A stretch of 64,000 bases of DNA from Pteria penguin (Eukaryota; Mollusca; Bivalvia; Pterioida; Pteriidae). Made by a program: the position numbers and the translations under genes. The stretch is taken from assembly GCA_035048485.1 (NCBI GenBank), contig CM068580.1, positions 53,546,975-53,610,974 of the forward strand, given 5' to 3'. Shown here one piece after another: positions 33,571 to 45,114 of this stretch. Under the pieces are notes generated by a model. The model did no database searches. It was given only the letters and a program-made list of their open reading frames with translations, and had not been told where the DNA came from. Every line of letters starts with the position of its first letter. Position 1 is the first letter of the stretch.

Positions 33571-34685
33571 GCATGTGAACTTTTAAGTTAGCAGATTTTC
33601 AGGTAAAATTTAATATCAAAATAGGAGTATCTCAGATTTTCATTTTTGTGGTGATTTTTATGCCAGGAGAATCAAGGATTCAGGTGCAGTTAGTTTTTCA
33701 AATGTTAGTTTGTGGCAAAAGCTTTCACCTTGGCTATAACTTTGAATGACAAGTGACAGGGCTTAGATTCACATGTTTATTCTTTGTGACAAGACCCTTC
33801 TGCTGGTATCAAAATTGGGATGAGAAATTTCTACCAGTTGGCAGATTTCTGCCTTTTTCATGGTGAATTTGGTTAATTTTGAGATCATTGTATATCCAGT
33901 GAGAAAATTATGGCAGGGGGGGGGGAGTATGTTTGTCTGTGATGTTTGTGAAACTAGTTTCATCAACTCAGTACATGAATCCTTCAATTTATACTAGTAT
34001 ATTCATATAGGGGATACGTGTAAAATCAAGCATCAAACATCCACTAAAATTTTTTTTGGGGGGGGGGGTCTTTCCATTCCACCAAATCTTGACTGGGCCA
34101 TAACTTCTCACCCTGTGGATGGATTTCAATGATATTTCACAGAATTGTTGCTTATGTTTCAAGGGTGGGTCATGACCTTTAACCAAGGCCATAGGTCAAA
34201 GGTCAAGGTCATGATAGACACAATAACTAAAACTTTCTCCAGGCCATAACTTCTTCCTCTGCACGGATTTCAATAATATTTCACAGAATGTTTAAAAGGA
34301 ATCCAAGGGTGTGATATGACCTTGAATTAAGGTCATAGATCAAAGGTCAAGGTCATAATAGACACAATGAGAAAAACCTTGTCTTGGCCATAACTTCTTA
34401 TCCTTTGCAATAGAACCCAAGGTCATAGGTCAAAGGCCAAGATCATAATAGACACAATAAGTAAAACCTTGTCTGGGCCATAACTTCTCACACTGTGCAC
34501 AGATTTCAATAGTATTTCACAGAAAAGTCAAGGTCACAATAGACACAATTAGTATAACCTTGTCAGGGCCGCAACTTTTTCTCCTTTGCACGGATTTCAG
34601 TAATATTTCACAGAATTGTTGCTTAGGATCCAAGAGTGTGTCATGACCCTGAAACCAAGGTCAAAGGTCAAGGTCACAATAGATA

Positions 34686-36636
34686 GGGACTCCAAACGTA
34701 ATCGCGTCTATATTTAGAACGAGCGCAGCAGCATTACACTTCACTGTTTTAAAAGTGTTGATATGAAACCAATAAACAGTTTACAAAATAAAAAAATACA
34801 TAATATCAAAGAATGTTTGTTATTTCTTCACATTCGAAAGTGGTTTTGAGAAAATAATTAATTTAACTACGAAAAACGGCGTGTTAAATACGCACTGCCG
34901 GCTCGACGACAAGCCTGATGAATAAACATGGTCGACCATGGCGCGGTGCCATGCTCTGATCACGAGTGAAAGAAACGGTGAGCCAATCAATAAAAAATTT
35001 ATTTTTGATAACCAATGAAAAGAATGGAATTCCCCCTATCTATTAATACTACACGCTTATCGATTTTACTAAAGTCACTTGCCGTTTCGTGTATCAGAAA
35101 TTTTACAAAATAGATTTTTCATTGAAACAGTAAGTTTATGAAAAAGCGTGATTGACAGTCATATTTTTGAGAGTTTATTTTTTCTGGTTACATTCATTAT
35201 TATTTTGTAAACCGATCAGCTCAGTCTTTCTTTTTTGTTTGAAAAGCGACACCGACTACCGAATGTTGACCTTGCGTTCCGCTGGAGTAAACAGCGTCAA
35301 AACAGTTTCTTTATTTCAACATGCGGCGGCAATGTAAACGATTGTATATCAGAGTTCTATGAGTTTTTAATTGATGTTTACATTTAGTATTTGTTAATAA
35401 AGAATATGATATTAGTAGGTATTGCATATCAATATCATATTCTTAATTAACAAATACTTAAATGTAAACATGGATGGACGGACTTATTCTAGCCGACTTC
35501 ACTTGATGTATACGTGTGTACACGCGTGTATAGTAAACTGTTGTGAGGATTTTAACTCAGCCTGTTCGAAGTTGTTATCATCTTATAATATTTGAAAAGT
35601 AAACTGGTCTTTTTCTTTTATCAGCTGTCTGAGTAAATAGTAGATATACTGGTGAGGGGCGGGCAGGGTAAGAGGGAAAGGGGGGGGGGGGGGTTACGGG
35701 GCAGAAGGGAGACAAGGGGGTGGGAAAAGGGAGGGGGGGTCTGATACTTCTTAAAAATAAATAATAGACATAATACTGAATTTAAACAGCAGAAGAGGCA
35801 AAGGTCTGAATTGCCATTGGTAACTACAAATTTTCGACTAAATAAATTTTAAGCTGTGGCTTTTCTTCATGGATGGTACCCAGGGAGGTGTGAGAGAATC
35901 ATAGATGAGGAAACTGCTTTATTAGAATTTTTGTTGCCAGCTGGCAAACAATTTAAATGGCCATGTAAAAAGATGTACAAATGATTAAAAGATCAGGATG
36001 CCTGACTGAGGTTAATTTGGAACCAATTCCTAATAGAAGACCCTGGGGCATTGATGACAAAGTCAAAATTGATTTTGTTTTTCAACAAACAAAATATTAA
36101 TAAATTAAAGAATATCTTGAATGTTTATTTGTTATTTTTTCCAAATGCAGAATAAAGAAAGAAACAAAATAAAAAAAATTTTTCAAAATCCATGCATATT
36201 TAACGAAATTATGGCATTCTTTGTGATTTTGCTATGAACTCGGCTGTTGTCATTGCAAAAATGACTAAGTCCAAAGTGCGATTTTGCAATTTGTGTGTTG
36301 CTATGGTTACTCAATTTTATAGTTAATGCATTTTCCTTTAATATATTTTTCAAGTATATGAACAACTTAATAAGAAAACAAAGGTTTTAGACATATAGTT
36401 GCAAGTATTGCTGAAAAAATTAGTCCCGAAAAGTACATTTTTGGGTGATTTATCATATATTTGACGACTTTTCTTAAAAAATAGTCAAAATCAGCACACT
36501 AAAATGCTCATAACTTCCTTAATTCTTTATGGATTTTCAAAATTTTTTTTTTTATTTTTCTTCTTTCTCAGAGTTCTTTTCAGAAACATGTCAATCAAAG
36601 TAAATCTGTTATATTAGAATTTTGGTTTGGAGTCCC
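34686..36636. mobile_element. 1.95-kb element with TA duplication, GGGACTCC ends
   Basis: Perfect 12-bp inverted ends GGGACTCCAAAC, flanked by TA on each side (34684-34685, 36637-36638). It splits the tandem-unit repeat around it, which shows it is an insertion. It contains the 39-bp-arm palindrome 35376-35469 and G-rich tracts near 35680-35735. No transposase frame is seen, so it is a non-autonomous element, perhaps of the Tc1/mariner or another TA-targeting group. Confidence 0.85.
35376..35469. repeat. Near-perfect palindrome, 38-39-bp arms
   Basis: Left arm 35376-35413 and right arm 35431-35469 pair over their whole length except for single-base differences (gtttacattta... / ...taaatgtaaac), around a 17-base loop. 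Confidence 0.95.
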
Positions 36637-36950
36637 TACAATAGACACAATGGGTAAAACCTTGTTATACCTGCTCTATGGATGCCTCATGGGTTGTCAT
36701 AAAGGGATGAATTATTACATGTCTCCTTTTCGTTACTGCAGGGGGTATTTGTCCTGTTAGGACAGCTCTAGTTTCTCCTAAAGTCACCAAATCCCATATA
36801 TGGACTTCCCATTGGACGAGGGTGATCCACTCCCCATGTGGTCAGGATATTCCCTATGGGGTCAAGAGGTCAAAGGTCAAGTGTAGGTAAATGGTTTTTA
36901 GGGTGTCGGATGTTTCGCAGTTTTAATCCTCTTCATGTCTGTACTAAAGG

Positions 36951-37113
36951 CAGACTTGGTGTAGTGGTTAAGCACTTGGCTTGCGGCGCCAAATATCTGG
37001 GTTTGATTCCCGGGTTGCGCCACTATGTTTAAAAGGCTGGTAACCTCCTGCACCATGTTGCGATATAACTGAAATATTGTTGAAAACGATGTAAAACACC
37101 AATCAACCAACCA
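36951..37113 (+). mobile_element. tRNA-headed SINE, full-length looking
   Basis: Head 'ggtgtagtggttaagc' (A box) and 'gggtttgattcccggg' (B box), then body 'tgcgccactatgttta', 'ggtaacctcctgc', 'gcgatataactgaaatatt', 'aaaacgatgtaaaacacc', and the tail 'aatcaaccaaccaac'. Same family as 10590-10725. Confidence 0.85.
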
Positions 37114-38225
37114 ACAGTTCTGTACTACAATGTCCCATATATATAGAAACTTTGCCAGGACACCTAAGGTTATGTGTGTGACAAATCCTTCAACAAAAGC
37201 CTCTCCTTTTTGGTCAACGTCATCAAAACACATGCCTGTTTAGGAAAGCAACTGCACAAGTTCATACTACCCACAACTCACTCTTCCCCCTCTCACCTAG
37301 GGTTTTGTCTTACTCTTGACTGGATCTCCACAATGTCATGACCATATTCAAAGAATCATTCTGCCGGAAGTTGGGAAGGGGTATTTGTGTTTGCTCCATG
37401 GTGACAATTCTTGTTACTATGTGTTCTTTAACTTTTTATGCACCTTGAATCAAAGATTTCAGGGTGTCTACTTTTTGGTATGTCTTGTGGCAAAAAATCT
37501 GAATACCGTGGTTTACGACGATGGGTTGAACTGAATATTGTAACCATTTGCAAACAAAACGAAATTATAAAAATTGAAGCAGTTGTAAGCAAATTTGACT
37601 TAGATTTAATATTATCTGTTGACAGTACTTAAGGCTATTAGCAATGAGTTGGAGGGTGAATTAGAAATTCAGAGCAGTCAGAAGATGATGCAGACTATGA
37701 AATAGAACTCTTACGAGTTACTTTTGTGACACACTCTTGTATCTATATTGTCCGATAATGAAATGGATTTGTGATAATTTCGCTGTTTCATTATCTGTGC
37801 TGCATTAATTAAGCAAATTTGTGTGTAGAACAAAGTTCTTTATCATCCAGAGGATGTAGGGAAATGGCCTGTTTTAGCCAAACCTTCATAACATAATGGT
37901 GAAAAAAAACCCACATAAAATAACACAATTTGCTGTCATTTTCCTGATTATTTTAATGAAATTTCAGTGCCTGAATGCCAAGAAATGCCTCCTACAACTT
38001 TTCAAATTTCAATAATTTTCTGAAGGAGCATGCCTCCGGACCCCCTTGGTAGGCTCACGCCTTTGGTGCCTGCATGTATCGCCCCATACTTTTTTCAATT
38101 TCACTTCTCATCAGATCATTTGAATGCACAACATTGAAAATATATCTAGAAATAGATACATGTTCTGTGGACAATGTGGGATTTAATATCCAAAAATAAT
38201 AATGAATGTGTGTATTTTATTACAG

Positions 38226-38524
38226 TTACCAAGCTAATAGCAATGATGTCAGTGAAGATTGGGGAGATGGTGCAGTATCTAGGGATAATAAGAGTGGCAG
38301 TGGTGGGTTTGGTGGTGGAAATAGAAGTGGATTTGGTGGCAATAGAAGTGAAGGAAATAGCAATGGATTTGGAGGAAGAAGCAGTGGATTTGGTAGAGAT
38401 AAAAGTGAAGGAGGTAATACTGGGTTTGGAGGAAGTAATAGTGGATTTAGTGGACGTAGCAGTGGATTTGGTGGTTCTAAAGGATTTGGTTCCAGTGACT
38501 CTGGTTCTTTTGGAAATAAATCAG
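38226..38524 (+). CDS. Tudor gene, exon 7 (GFGG repeats)
   Basis: Acceptor gtattttattacag, phase 2 in, phase 1 out (AAATCAG|GTAATT). Residues ~1088-1187: YQANSNDVSEDWGDGAVS, followed by about nine Gly-Phe-Gly(-Gly) blocks separated by Asn, Arg and Ser (GFGGGNRSGFGG and similar). The EDWGD motif before the FG repeats is close to the acidic-Trp motif at the start of animal Vasa N-termini. It is low-complexity, likely disordered, and likely to promote condensation and RNA binding. Confidence 0.9.
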
Positions 38525-38715
38525 GTAATTTAAATTCATTTTTACTGGGCAAAAGCATGATGAAATGTTTGTGTATTTTTAAGTTTTCATTAACTGCATG
38601 ATTATTGTACTTGTGTTCAGAGTTGGCGAAACTTGCCTGCCTGCCTGTAATTTTCAGTAAAGTTTATGGCTGGCAAATATCAGAACCCTGCTGGACTTTT
38701 TGATGTAATTCCATG

Positions 38716-39685
38716 TAGGGGTGTAACGATTCACCAAAGTGTCAATACTGTTCCATACTTTTGCTCGATACGATGTTCGATTCCAAATTCCAAATTTCGG
38801 TTTGGTTCAAAAAAAAAAAAAAAATTTACGGGATCGGCATTATATAAATACGTCAACTTCCAAAACAGCTATGGCAGACGAATCAGTGACAGTGAATGAT
38901 ACGATCCTGAATGACATGGCTTCAGAGAGCAACAACAATGTTGTTAAAATTAGGGATCTTCCTGCAAGTTACAGGAGTGGAGTCTGGAAATATTTTGGAT
39001 TTCGCATAAATGTAAAACAGGGCAATGAAGTAATGGACAAAGAAAAACCTGTGTGTAAAGTGTGTACCCTAGATTTTCAAAGATGGCTAAGTACTATCTG
39101 TCAATCCCTGCAACTTCAGTGGCATCCGAAAGAGTGTTCTCAATTGCAGGTGACATTGTGATGGCTCAGAGAGCTGTTTTGGGTCCAGAGCATGTCGATT
39201 TGCTCATTTTTTAAAAAATCATACCTGGAAATCCCTGAAGACCTTCTACAGATTAACAGACAATAATAATACTATGTAGAGTCAATTTAAACTGTTTCGC
39301 ATTTGTATTATGAATTCATGATGATTTGTGTTTTGTGATTTCACTCAAATGTTATGTTATATTTCATACAGGCAGTATGTAACTAAAGTTTTTTGCAAAG
39401 TTTTTATGATTGATTCAGATTGAACTTGGTAATCAATAAACATGGTTATTGTAGCAAAAAGGTTTTGGATACTGATGGTGACGCCATGCTCTACTGAATA
39501 CATTGCCCATGGCAAGTTAAAGATGTAATGGAGGTCTGTACTTAAATTCTTTAGTCATCTTGGTTTATTACATACAGATACATGGCTTTATACTGTGCAT
39601 ATGTATCCTATCGAAAAGTATCGTATCGCAGCCAAAAAATTCAATACGTATTGTATCATGAGGCATGTGTATCGTTACACCCCTA
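38716..39685 (+). mobile_element. hAT transposon, internally deleted, 8-bp TSD ATTCCATG
   Basis: Ends TAGGGGTGTAACGAT and its complement; exact ATTCCATG direct repeats at 38708-38715 and 39686-39693. Inside are the N-terminus and the C-terminus of a hAT transposase, with the catalytic middle deleted (see next entry). Length 970 bp, against about 3 kb for a usual complete element. Confidence 0.92.
38871..39208 (+). pseudogene. hAT transposase remnant (BED finger joined to dimerisation region)
   Basis: From the ATG at 38871 the frame reads MADESVTVNDTILNDMASES. A BED-type finger start follows: SGVWKYFGF, then KPVCKVC. The partner His residues are missing. After a frame change near 39080 the text reads YYLSIPATSVASERVFSIAG, then a block ending PEHVDLLIF. 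This is the C-terminal hAT dimerisation signature (PATS..SER.FS.AG). The central RNase-H-like catalytic region is absent, so it cannot encode an active transposase. Confidence 0.88.
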
Positions 39686-39814
39686 ATTCCATGTATATCC
39701 ATACATGCGTGGCATACATACATGGTTTATCTTTTATGTGAACTATGTTAACAAAACAAAACTTTTTCAAAAGCTGTGGTGGTAATATTTTACTGATCTA
39801 GTAAATTGTATCTA

Positions 39815-41066
39815 CCGTATATACTCGCATATAAGTCGGTTTTTCGGGAGTACAAAATCGTGGTCGAAAAGCACTACCGACTTATATGCGAGATACTGAC
39901 GAAGAGAAAAAAATCCGACCTTGGACTGAAGCCAAACTTTCCCGCTTATTATCAGATAATGAAGACATTAGACATGATAGATAACGTAGGTGAAAAAATA
40001 CGATTCTATGACAATAAAATGTATATTTTGTGACCAACAGATTCTGTACTAAAAAGTCGTAATATATCGCTTATTTGTTGTTGAAATATCCATTACAAAA
40101 GGTAAAACAAATCCGCTACAGTGCGTCTACAGGTTTAGTGAGCCGTGACGTGAAGGCCATTGATTAAATAACGGTCCGACACTAGAAGTATGTTAATGAT
40201 ACCGGTAGGTTTGTCGGTGTGGTAAAAGAGACTTTGTCGAGTATCATAGAGTTTGCCCATGTGATGTCACACCACTAGCATCAGCGGCCATGTTGGAGTA
40301 CAACTCTCGGACTTTTTCCATCTCTACCATGTAAACTTCATTAAATTCCTGAGAAATTAACTCTTCATCAGGGTAGATTTCGTAACTTCAGTCTTAATTA
40401 ATCAGTAAATATAATTAATCAGTTGAAAATTTTCTGTAAAACATTTAGATAAACAATGCGATTATTTCATAAAATTAAGTTAAATCAAGCAGTTTTATAT
40501 GAGCATTGATGGATAAAGTCCGAGAGATGTACTCCAATGAGGGAGATAACTCTAGCTAATTTGAGGAAAACAGGGCTGTATGGGAACACTCTATTCACCG
40601 ATTCATAGTAGAGTTTCCCTGGATTGATGAATAAATTAGTTAATGTATTAATTACTTAATAAACAAGCAATGAAGCCACGATTTGTTTTCAGGGCCACAA
40701 AAAAACAGCCATTTTCACGGCCACCAAATTCTTCGAAAAGTAGTCATTTAAGCTATGAAGTAACATCAGATAGATCGTTTTATCTTAAATAAATACATCT
40801 TTTATATGTTACGTTTCATATGCCCCTCTATTGAATATGTCAATTAAATTCCCGTAGTGTGATTATGCACGATTATCAGAGCGGAAAAATTCTCCCAAAC
40901 CTTTTTATACATTTCTATGAATGAATGTCGGTTAACATGTACAGGCTTTGTTCACTCAAAAATTCCAACCGACTTATATGCGGGTCAACGGCAAATCCCA
41001 GAATTTGAACTCCAAAACGTACCCCCCGACTTATAAGCGGGTCGACTTATATGCGAGTATATACGG
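39815..41066. mobile_element. 1.25-kb element with 24-bp perfect TIRs and TA TSD
   Basis: Ends are perfect inverted repeats over 24 bp, starting CCGTATATACTCGCATAT, flanked by TA (39813-39814, 41067-41068). A second, inverted copy of the end motif 'cgacttatatgcgag' lies at 39877-39892 just inside the left end, and another at 40970-40984. No transposase; a TA-targeting (Tc1/mariner-like) non-autonomous element. Confidence 0.92.
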
Positions 41067-41094
41067 TACATGCTACATTCCATTGGAGACGGAC

Positions 41095-41144
41095 GAGTAT
41101 GTTTATCAGCTATATACCCTATTATATAGCTGATAAACATACTC
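41095..41144. repeat. Perfect palindrome, 22-bp arms, 6-base loop
   Basis: 41095-41116 (gagtatgtttatcagctata and ta) is exactly complementary to 41123-41144, around CCCTAT. It starts 27 bp right of the TA-element. Confidence 0.97.
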
Positions 41145-42569
41145 TAGATATTTCAGTACCAGTTCTAACATTACCCTTAAGTTTAACTTGCGTTTCTGGC
41201 TGATGCAAACCAGTATTATGTAACGTGTAAATAAATGTGAAAGTAAACAACAAAACATAGTCGCAATGGAGAAATGACCTTTTAAATGGGCCACTAAAAA
41301 GTGCAAACCTGATGATGATCCTGACCCTGGGGAAAAACAGAATGCAAAGTTATAAGCAAATTCAGTGTAAAGTAGCTAGTGAACATACTTGGTTATGATA
41401 TGAAAGTGAAGAAAATGTTTTGATTTGTGCTTCACACACCTCTTTTGTGCAGGCAGGGAAAAACAAGGTAAATTACCATATACAATTCGTATGAGGCTGT
41501 AGTAATCTTAAAACTAGTGCTTTGTCAGATCATGAGGCAACAAAATTGCATTGTGATGCAATTGATTATGAGAAGGCCATCTCCTAACCTGACAAAGTGA
41601 AAGTATAAATGAGGTAATGATAAAAAATCTTATTGATGAAATTGAAAATAAATACAACAGAAAATCTAATTGGTATAAAAGTGAGTATTGGTTATTTATT
41701 TTTATCTGTTTCTGTTCTTGTCCTGTAAATTTTTCAAATATCCTGTTGTTTTGGCAAGCCGTGGGACACAGTGTCCTGCAAATTTTTGTCAAATTTTGCC
41801 AACTCTGTGTGTTGTTCCTTGATCTTGTTGCAATGAAAATGTTTCTTTAGTAATTGTACTCATAGATTGCATGTGAAAATGAAGAGTCATGAACTTAATT
41901 AATGATTGCAGACTGAGAAGTGATCACAACCCATGACATATCTCAAGGATAAAATTGTGAAATTAAAGTGGATTGGTTTATGAATATTGAATATTTATGA
42001 AATATTACAAGAAAATGTGAGAACACATTGGTCTCAACTTGCACTTGGTTGGCCAAAAAAAAGTTAGTAATACCCAGAGCAATAGATCCTTTCACAATTA
42101 TTGTGGGATTGACGTTTTGGTTGTTGGATCGTCACTGTTCCTGCAAAATGACGTCAGAGACAATAAATTTTTAGATTTTGTGTTTACCATTTGCGTTTAG
42201 CTTGGTTTCTTTCATACCCTAAAGGGTACTTACGTCAAAGTTGGTAGATTTGTAGATACTTGAATGTTCTATCCAACCAATATAAAAATTTAGTGACCTT
42301 TACCTTGACTTTACGCTTCAGTGAACATGCACTGTTTGTTGCCTTTAGGGTGACCACTTGCATATTGTGAATGTCAATGCAAAGCAATTCCAGTCTATTA
42401 ATTGGCAAAATCCGTCTGTCCGTCTGGCGTTGACATTTTGCGTTTAGCTTGGTTTCTTTAATACCCTAAAGGGTATTTCTGTCAAAGTTGATAGGTTTGT
42501 CATCTTGGACTTTGTTGCTGATAGGAGGATATCCACATCTCACAAAGGCATCTTTGCAATCCGATCATA

Positions 42570-43157
42570 CTGTCTTTGACGGTTTCTTGATTTCACAAGT
42601 CCTGCCAATTTTTTTGTGGTCCTGATCCAAAAATGGAAGGACTTGACAAATTACACCATTTTCGAAAAAGTTGCATGTTCTGAAGATAAAAAAGAGCACA
42701 ATGACAATGTAAAGTATATGTTCGGCCACATTATAATCACGATTCACAGAAAGAACCTTTAAAATTCATTTATATTTCTCTCTTTGTTGTGTCATTATAC
42801 ATGATTGCGTCAATTTCGCTTTTTGTTTTATTTGTAAATGCATCAGATACAAGTAATGAAATGTATATTTAATCGCAAATAAGATTGTATTCGAAATGAC
42901 CTCAGAGAGAGCCTGTACGCACGAGAGAGAGAGAGAGCTTGATAAATAGCATGATGTTAATTTGATGGATTCTATTTTTAAAACACGAGTTTAGTCAAAA
43001 CTCAGAAAGCGTTCATGATGGTGTTTTGCCATGTTCGCGGCAGACGAATATGACAAGTCCGCCGGACTTCTCATTGCCAACTTTTCACAAGTCCACCACC
43101 GATTTTATTGGCCTCGGTCTTTGGACCACCAGTTTTTCAGGAAGACTGGTGTATAGG
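42570..43157. mobile_element. Probable CAG..CTG-type element
   Basis: Right end 'agtttttcaggaagactg' and left 'ctgtctttgacggtttc' are imperfect inverted partners. Subterminal 'caagtcctgccaattttt' and 'tggtcctgatcc' on the left mirror 'gtccaccaccgattttattgg' and 'ggactt' motifs on the right. A (GA)n run lies at 42921-42938. Ends and target duplication are not certain. Confidence 0.45.
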
Positions 43158-43410
43158 TAAACACATAGAAATACAATGACGGTTTTGAATGGTTGGTTCC
43201 AAAATAACAGCAGCACACAATAAGATCTTTTTATTTAATTTAGTTTAAAAATATCATTTTATATATTTTCATAGAAATTTCCAAGTTTTGAGCAAAATGC
43301 TTTAAAATTCCCAATCCTAGCATAATGGGCTGTTCAAAAAAGAAGTAGGGGGATGGGGAAACTTTACTGAGTGAAGGATATATTTTGTAAATGAACTAAA
43401 TAGTTTGAGA

Positions 43411-43666
43411 TTGATTGATTGAATATTGTTTTACGTCACTCCACAATTACTTCGCGTATATGGTACTAGATGCTTTGCATAGAAATTTAGACCTTTGTAT
43501 CAGACCCACTCGAAGCAGTGAAGGATCTTTTACGTGCCATGCCTACCGCGATACGGGACCTCAGTTTTACAGTCTCATCTGAAAGACAGAACAACAGCGT
43601 GCCCAGGGTGGGAATCGAACCCGGGTCATGAGCCAAGCACCTTGTCTACTGAGACACAGCGGCTTT
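43411..43666 (-). mobile_element. tRNA-headed SINE, minus strand
   Basis: Minus strand: B box 'gggttcgattccc' (43614-43626), body with GTAAAAGATCCTTCACTGC and 'gagtgggtctgatacaaagg', tail 'acgtaaaacaatattcaatc' repeated as ATTC/AATC units. The body matches the SINE at 1-206. Confidence 0.8.
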
Positions 43667-43965
43667 GTAGCCTGAGAACATTATATATAGTCATCATGGA
43701 CAAATACATCACAATTTTCTACTTTTATCCTCTTTGATTTAATTTAATCAGTCTTTGTCAGAATTTACCATTATATGAATAACCTTAACTTTTTCTCAAA
43801 AGCTTTTAAAATAAATTAGCACAGCAGATCAGTAGGGGACATGCAGAAATGAATGCATTTTAATTGCATCCCATGCTAACCTTGTTTTAATTGACAGGTT
43901 TTATTTGTTTTTTGAGTTGAGTTTTTAATCCTTATTCATACTAACTTGAAAGTTCTATAATCAAG

Positions 43966-44043
43966 GGTTTGGAAATCGTACATATCATAAATATGGACAG
44001 GAGGGTCACTTAGCGAGGGATTATCCTAACCAAGAAAGGAGAG
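43966..44043 (+). CDS. Tudor gene, candidate exon 8 (degenerate zinc knuckle)
   Basis: Phase 1 in (tataatcaag|GG), phase 1 out with a strong donor (GAGAG|GTAGGT). It reads GFGNRTYHKYGQEGHLARDY, then PNQERRG. Compared with the intact knuckles at 51222 and 56966 ([16 protein letters not shown]), every Cys of the CCHC motif has become Tyr while His and the frame remain. Such a domain could not bind zinc. The acceptor has a poor pyrimidine tract, so this may be a decaying, skipped exon; being phase-symmetric, its loss would leave the frame intact. Confidence 0.6.
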
Positions 44044-45114
44044 GTAGGTTCTATTATATTGTCATGGTTTTTGGCTGGATTGCAAAGTAATTTCAGTCTA
44101 TAGATTGGCGTTGTCCATATGTCTGTCCGTCAACAGTTTGGTTGAGATTCTTGTTGAAGCAAAATCTCAGCAACTAAGAGGAGTATAAAAGTAATACTCC
44201 ACACATAGGTTTCTTTTGACCAGGGCTTTCAAATTATGCCTTGAGTTTTGTCCTAATTATTTTGATCTACTTTTCAATAACATTAATTTTGGCTATATAT
44301 TTTTGGAATCAGTAGGGATAAGGCTTTGGCACTTCAGACATAGGATTTTGTAATCAGATATTTCAGTTAATACCATGACTTTGGACCTTGTGATCTTGAT
44401 TTTGTTTGGAAGTTGCTTTGCAATCCGGCCTTATTTTCTTTAGCAGTTTCTTGTTGTTGTGAAATGATATAAACTGAGCATCACATTATCTCTGCGTTGG
44501 GTGCTTATATTGAAATGAAATTTGGCAAATAGATACATTATGAGAATATCTAGGTCACAATTTGATTTGGTCATCATCAACAATTTTTAACCGAGTTACA
44601 CCCCTAGAACTTAGAAAGTTTCCAATAATTCAAAGTCTCTGTTAACTCTCTGTAATAAGTGCATATATTTAAATGAAATTTTTCATATGTGGGTTGGTAG
44701 ATGACCCCTATTGATTATTATTATTATTGATTGACTATGGTGTTGAAATCACTGCAAAAAAATATGCAGTTCCAGTGAAACAGTTTCCATCCTTCAGATA
44801 CTTAACAGAGTTACACCTTTTGAACTTTATAATGCCGTTTCCATCCATAAGATATAATGAAGTGACTGTGAATTACCGGTATTGGAAACTTTCTAAGTTC
44901 AAGGGGTGTAACTGGGTTAAAAATTGTTCAGTGGTAACCAAATCAGAACTTGACCAAGATATTCTCATTTTATATCTATGTATTAAATAACAAAATTAAA
45001 GTTATTAAACTGAATTTCAGATGTCATGGATATGGATCATGTTTTCTGTCATTGTACAAAAATGTATCTGTGGGTCTGTCAATTTGTCAATTTTGTGGTT
45101 ACAGGTTTCATTTT

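Larger units (their letters stand above)
34080..36772 (+). mobile_element. Helitron-like repeat with ~150-bp units and CTAGT end, interrupted
   Basis: Units containing 'gccataacttctcaccctgt', 'gatttcaatgatatttcacaga', 'caaaggtcaaggtca' and 'atagacacaat' repeat about four times over 34088-34685, stop at the insertion 34686-36636, and resume as 'caatagacacaatgggtaaaacc'. The right end is a hairpin (gtcctgttaggac) followed by agctCTAGT (36768-36772), the form of a Helitron 3' terminus. The left end was not located precisely. Confidence 0.6.
33571..38225 (+). other. Intron 6 of the Tudor gene, apparent GC-AG
   Basis: Begins gcatgt and ends ttttattacag. Contains the tandem-unit repeat 34080-36772 with its nested TA-element, and a SINE at 36951. 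37120-38225 has no recognised feature. Confidence 0.7.
38525..43965 (+). other. Intron 7 of the Tudor gene
   Basis: GT-AG, holding hAT (38716-39685), TA-element (39815-41066), palindrome (41095-41144), a likely CAG..CTG element (42570-43157) and a SINE (43411-43666). 41145-42569 has no named feature beyond a repeated 'gcgtttagcttggtttctt' pair at 42193 and 42438 about 245 bp apart. Confidence 0.8.

Noticed and set aside
33276..33578. Acidic 100-residue frame overlapping exon 6 (and similar ones at 38174-38533, 63114-63347, 63351-63620)
   Set aside because: Shifted-frame readings of GGA/GAT-rich DNA that encodes the FG repeats; the proper frame is fixed by splice phases.
39806..40033. 75-codon frame in the left end of the TA-element
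   Set aside because: It starts in the terminal inverted repeat; no transposase motif is present.
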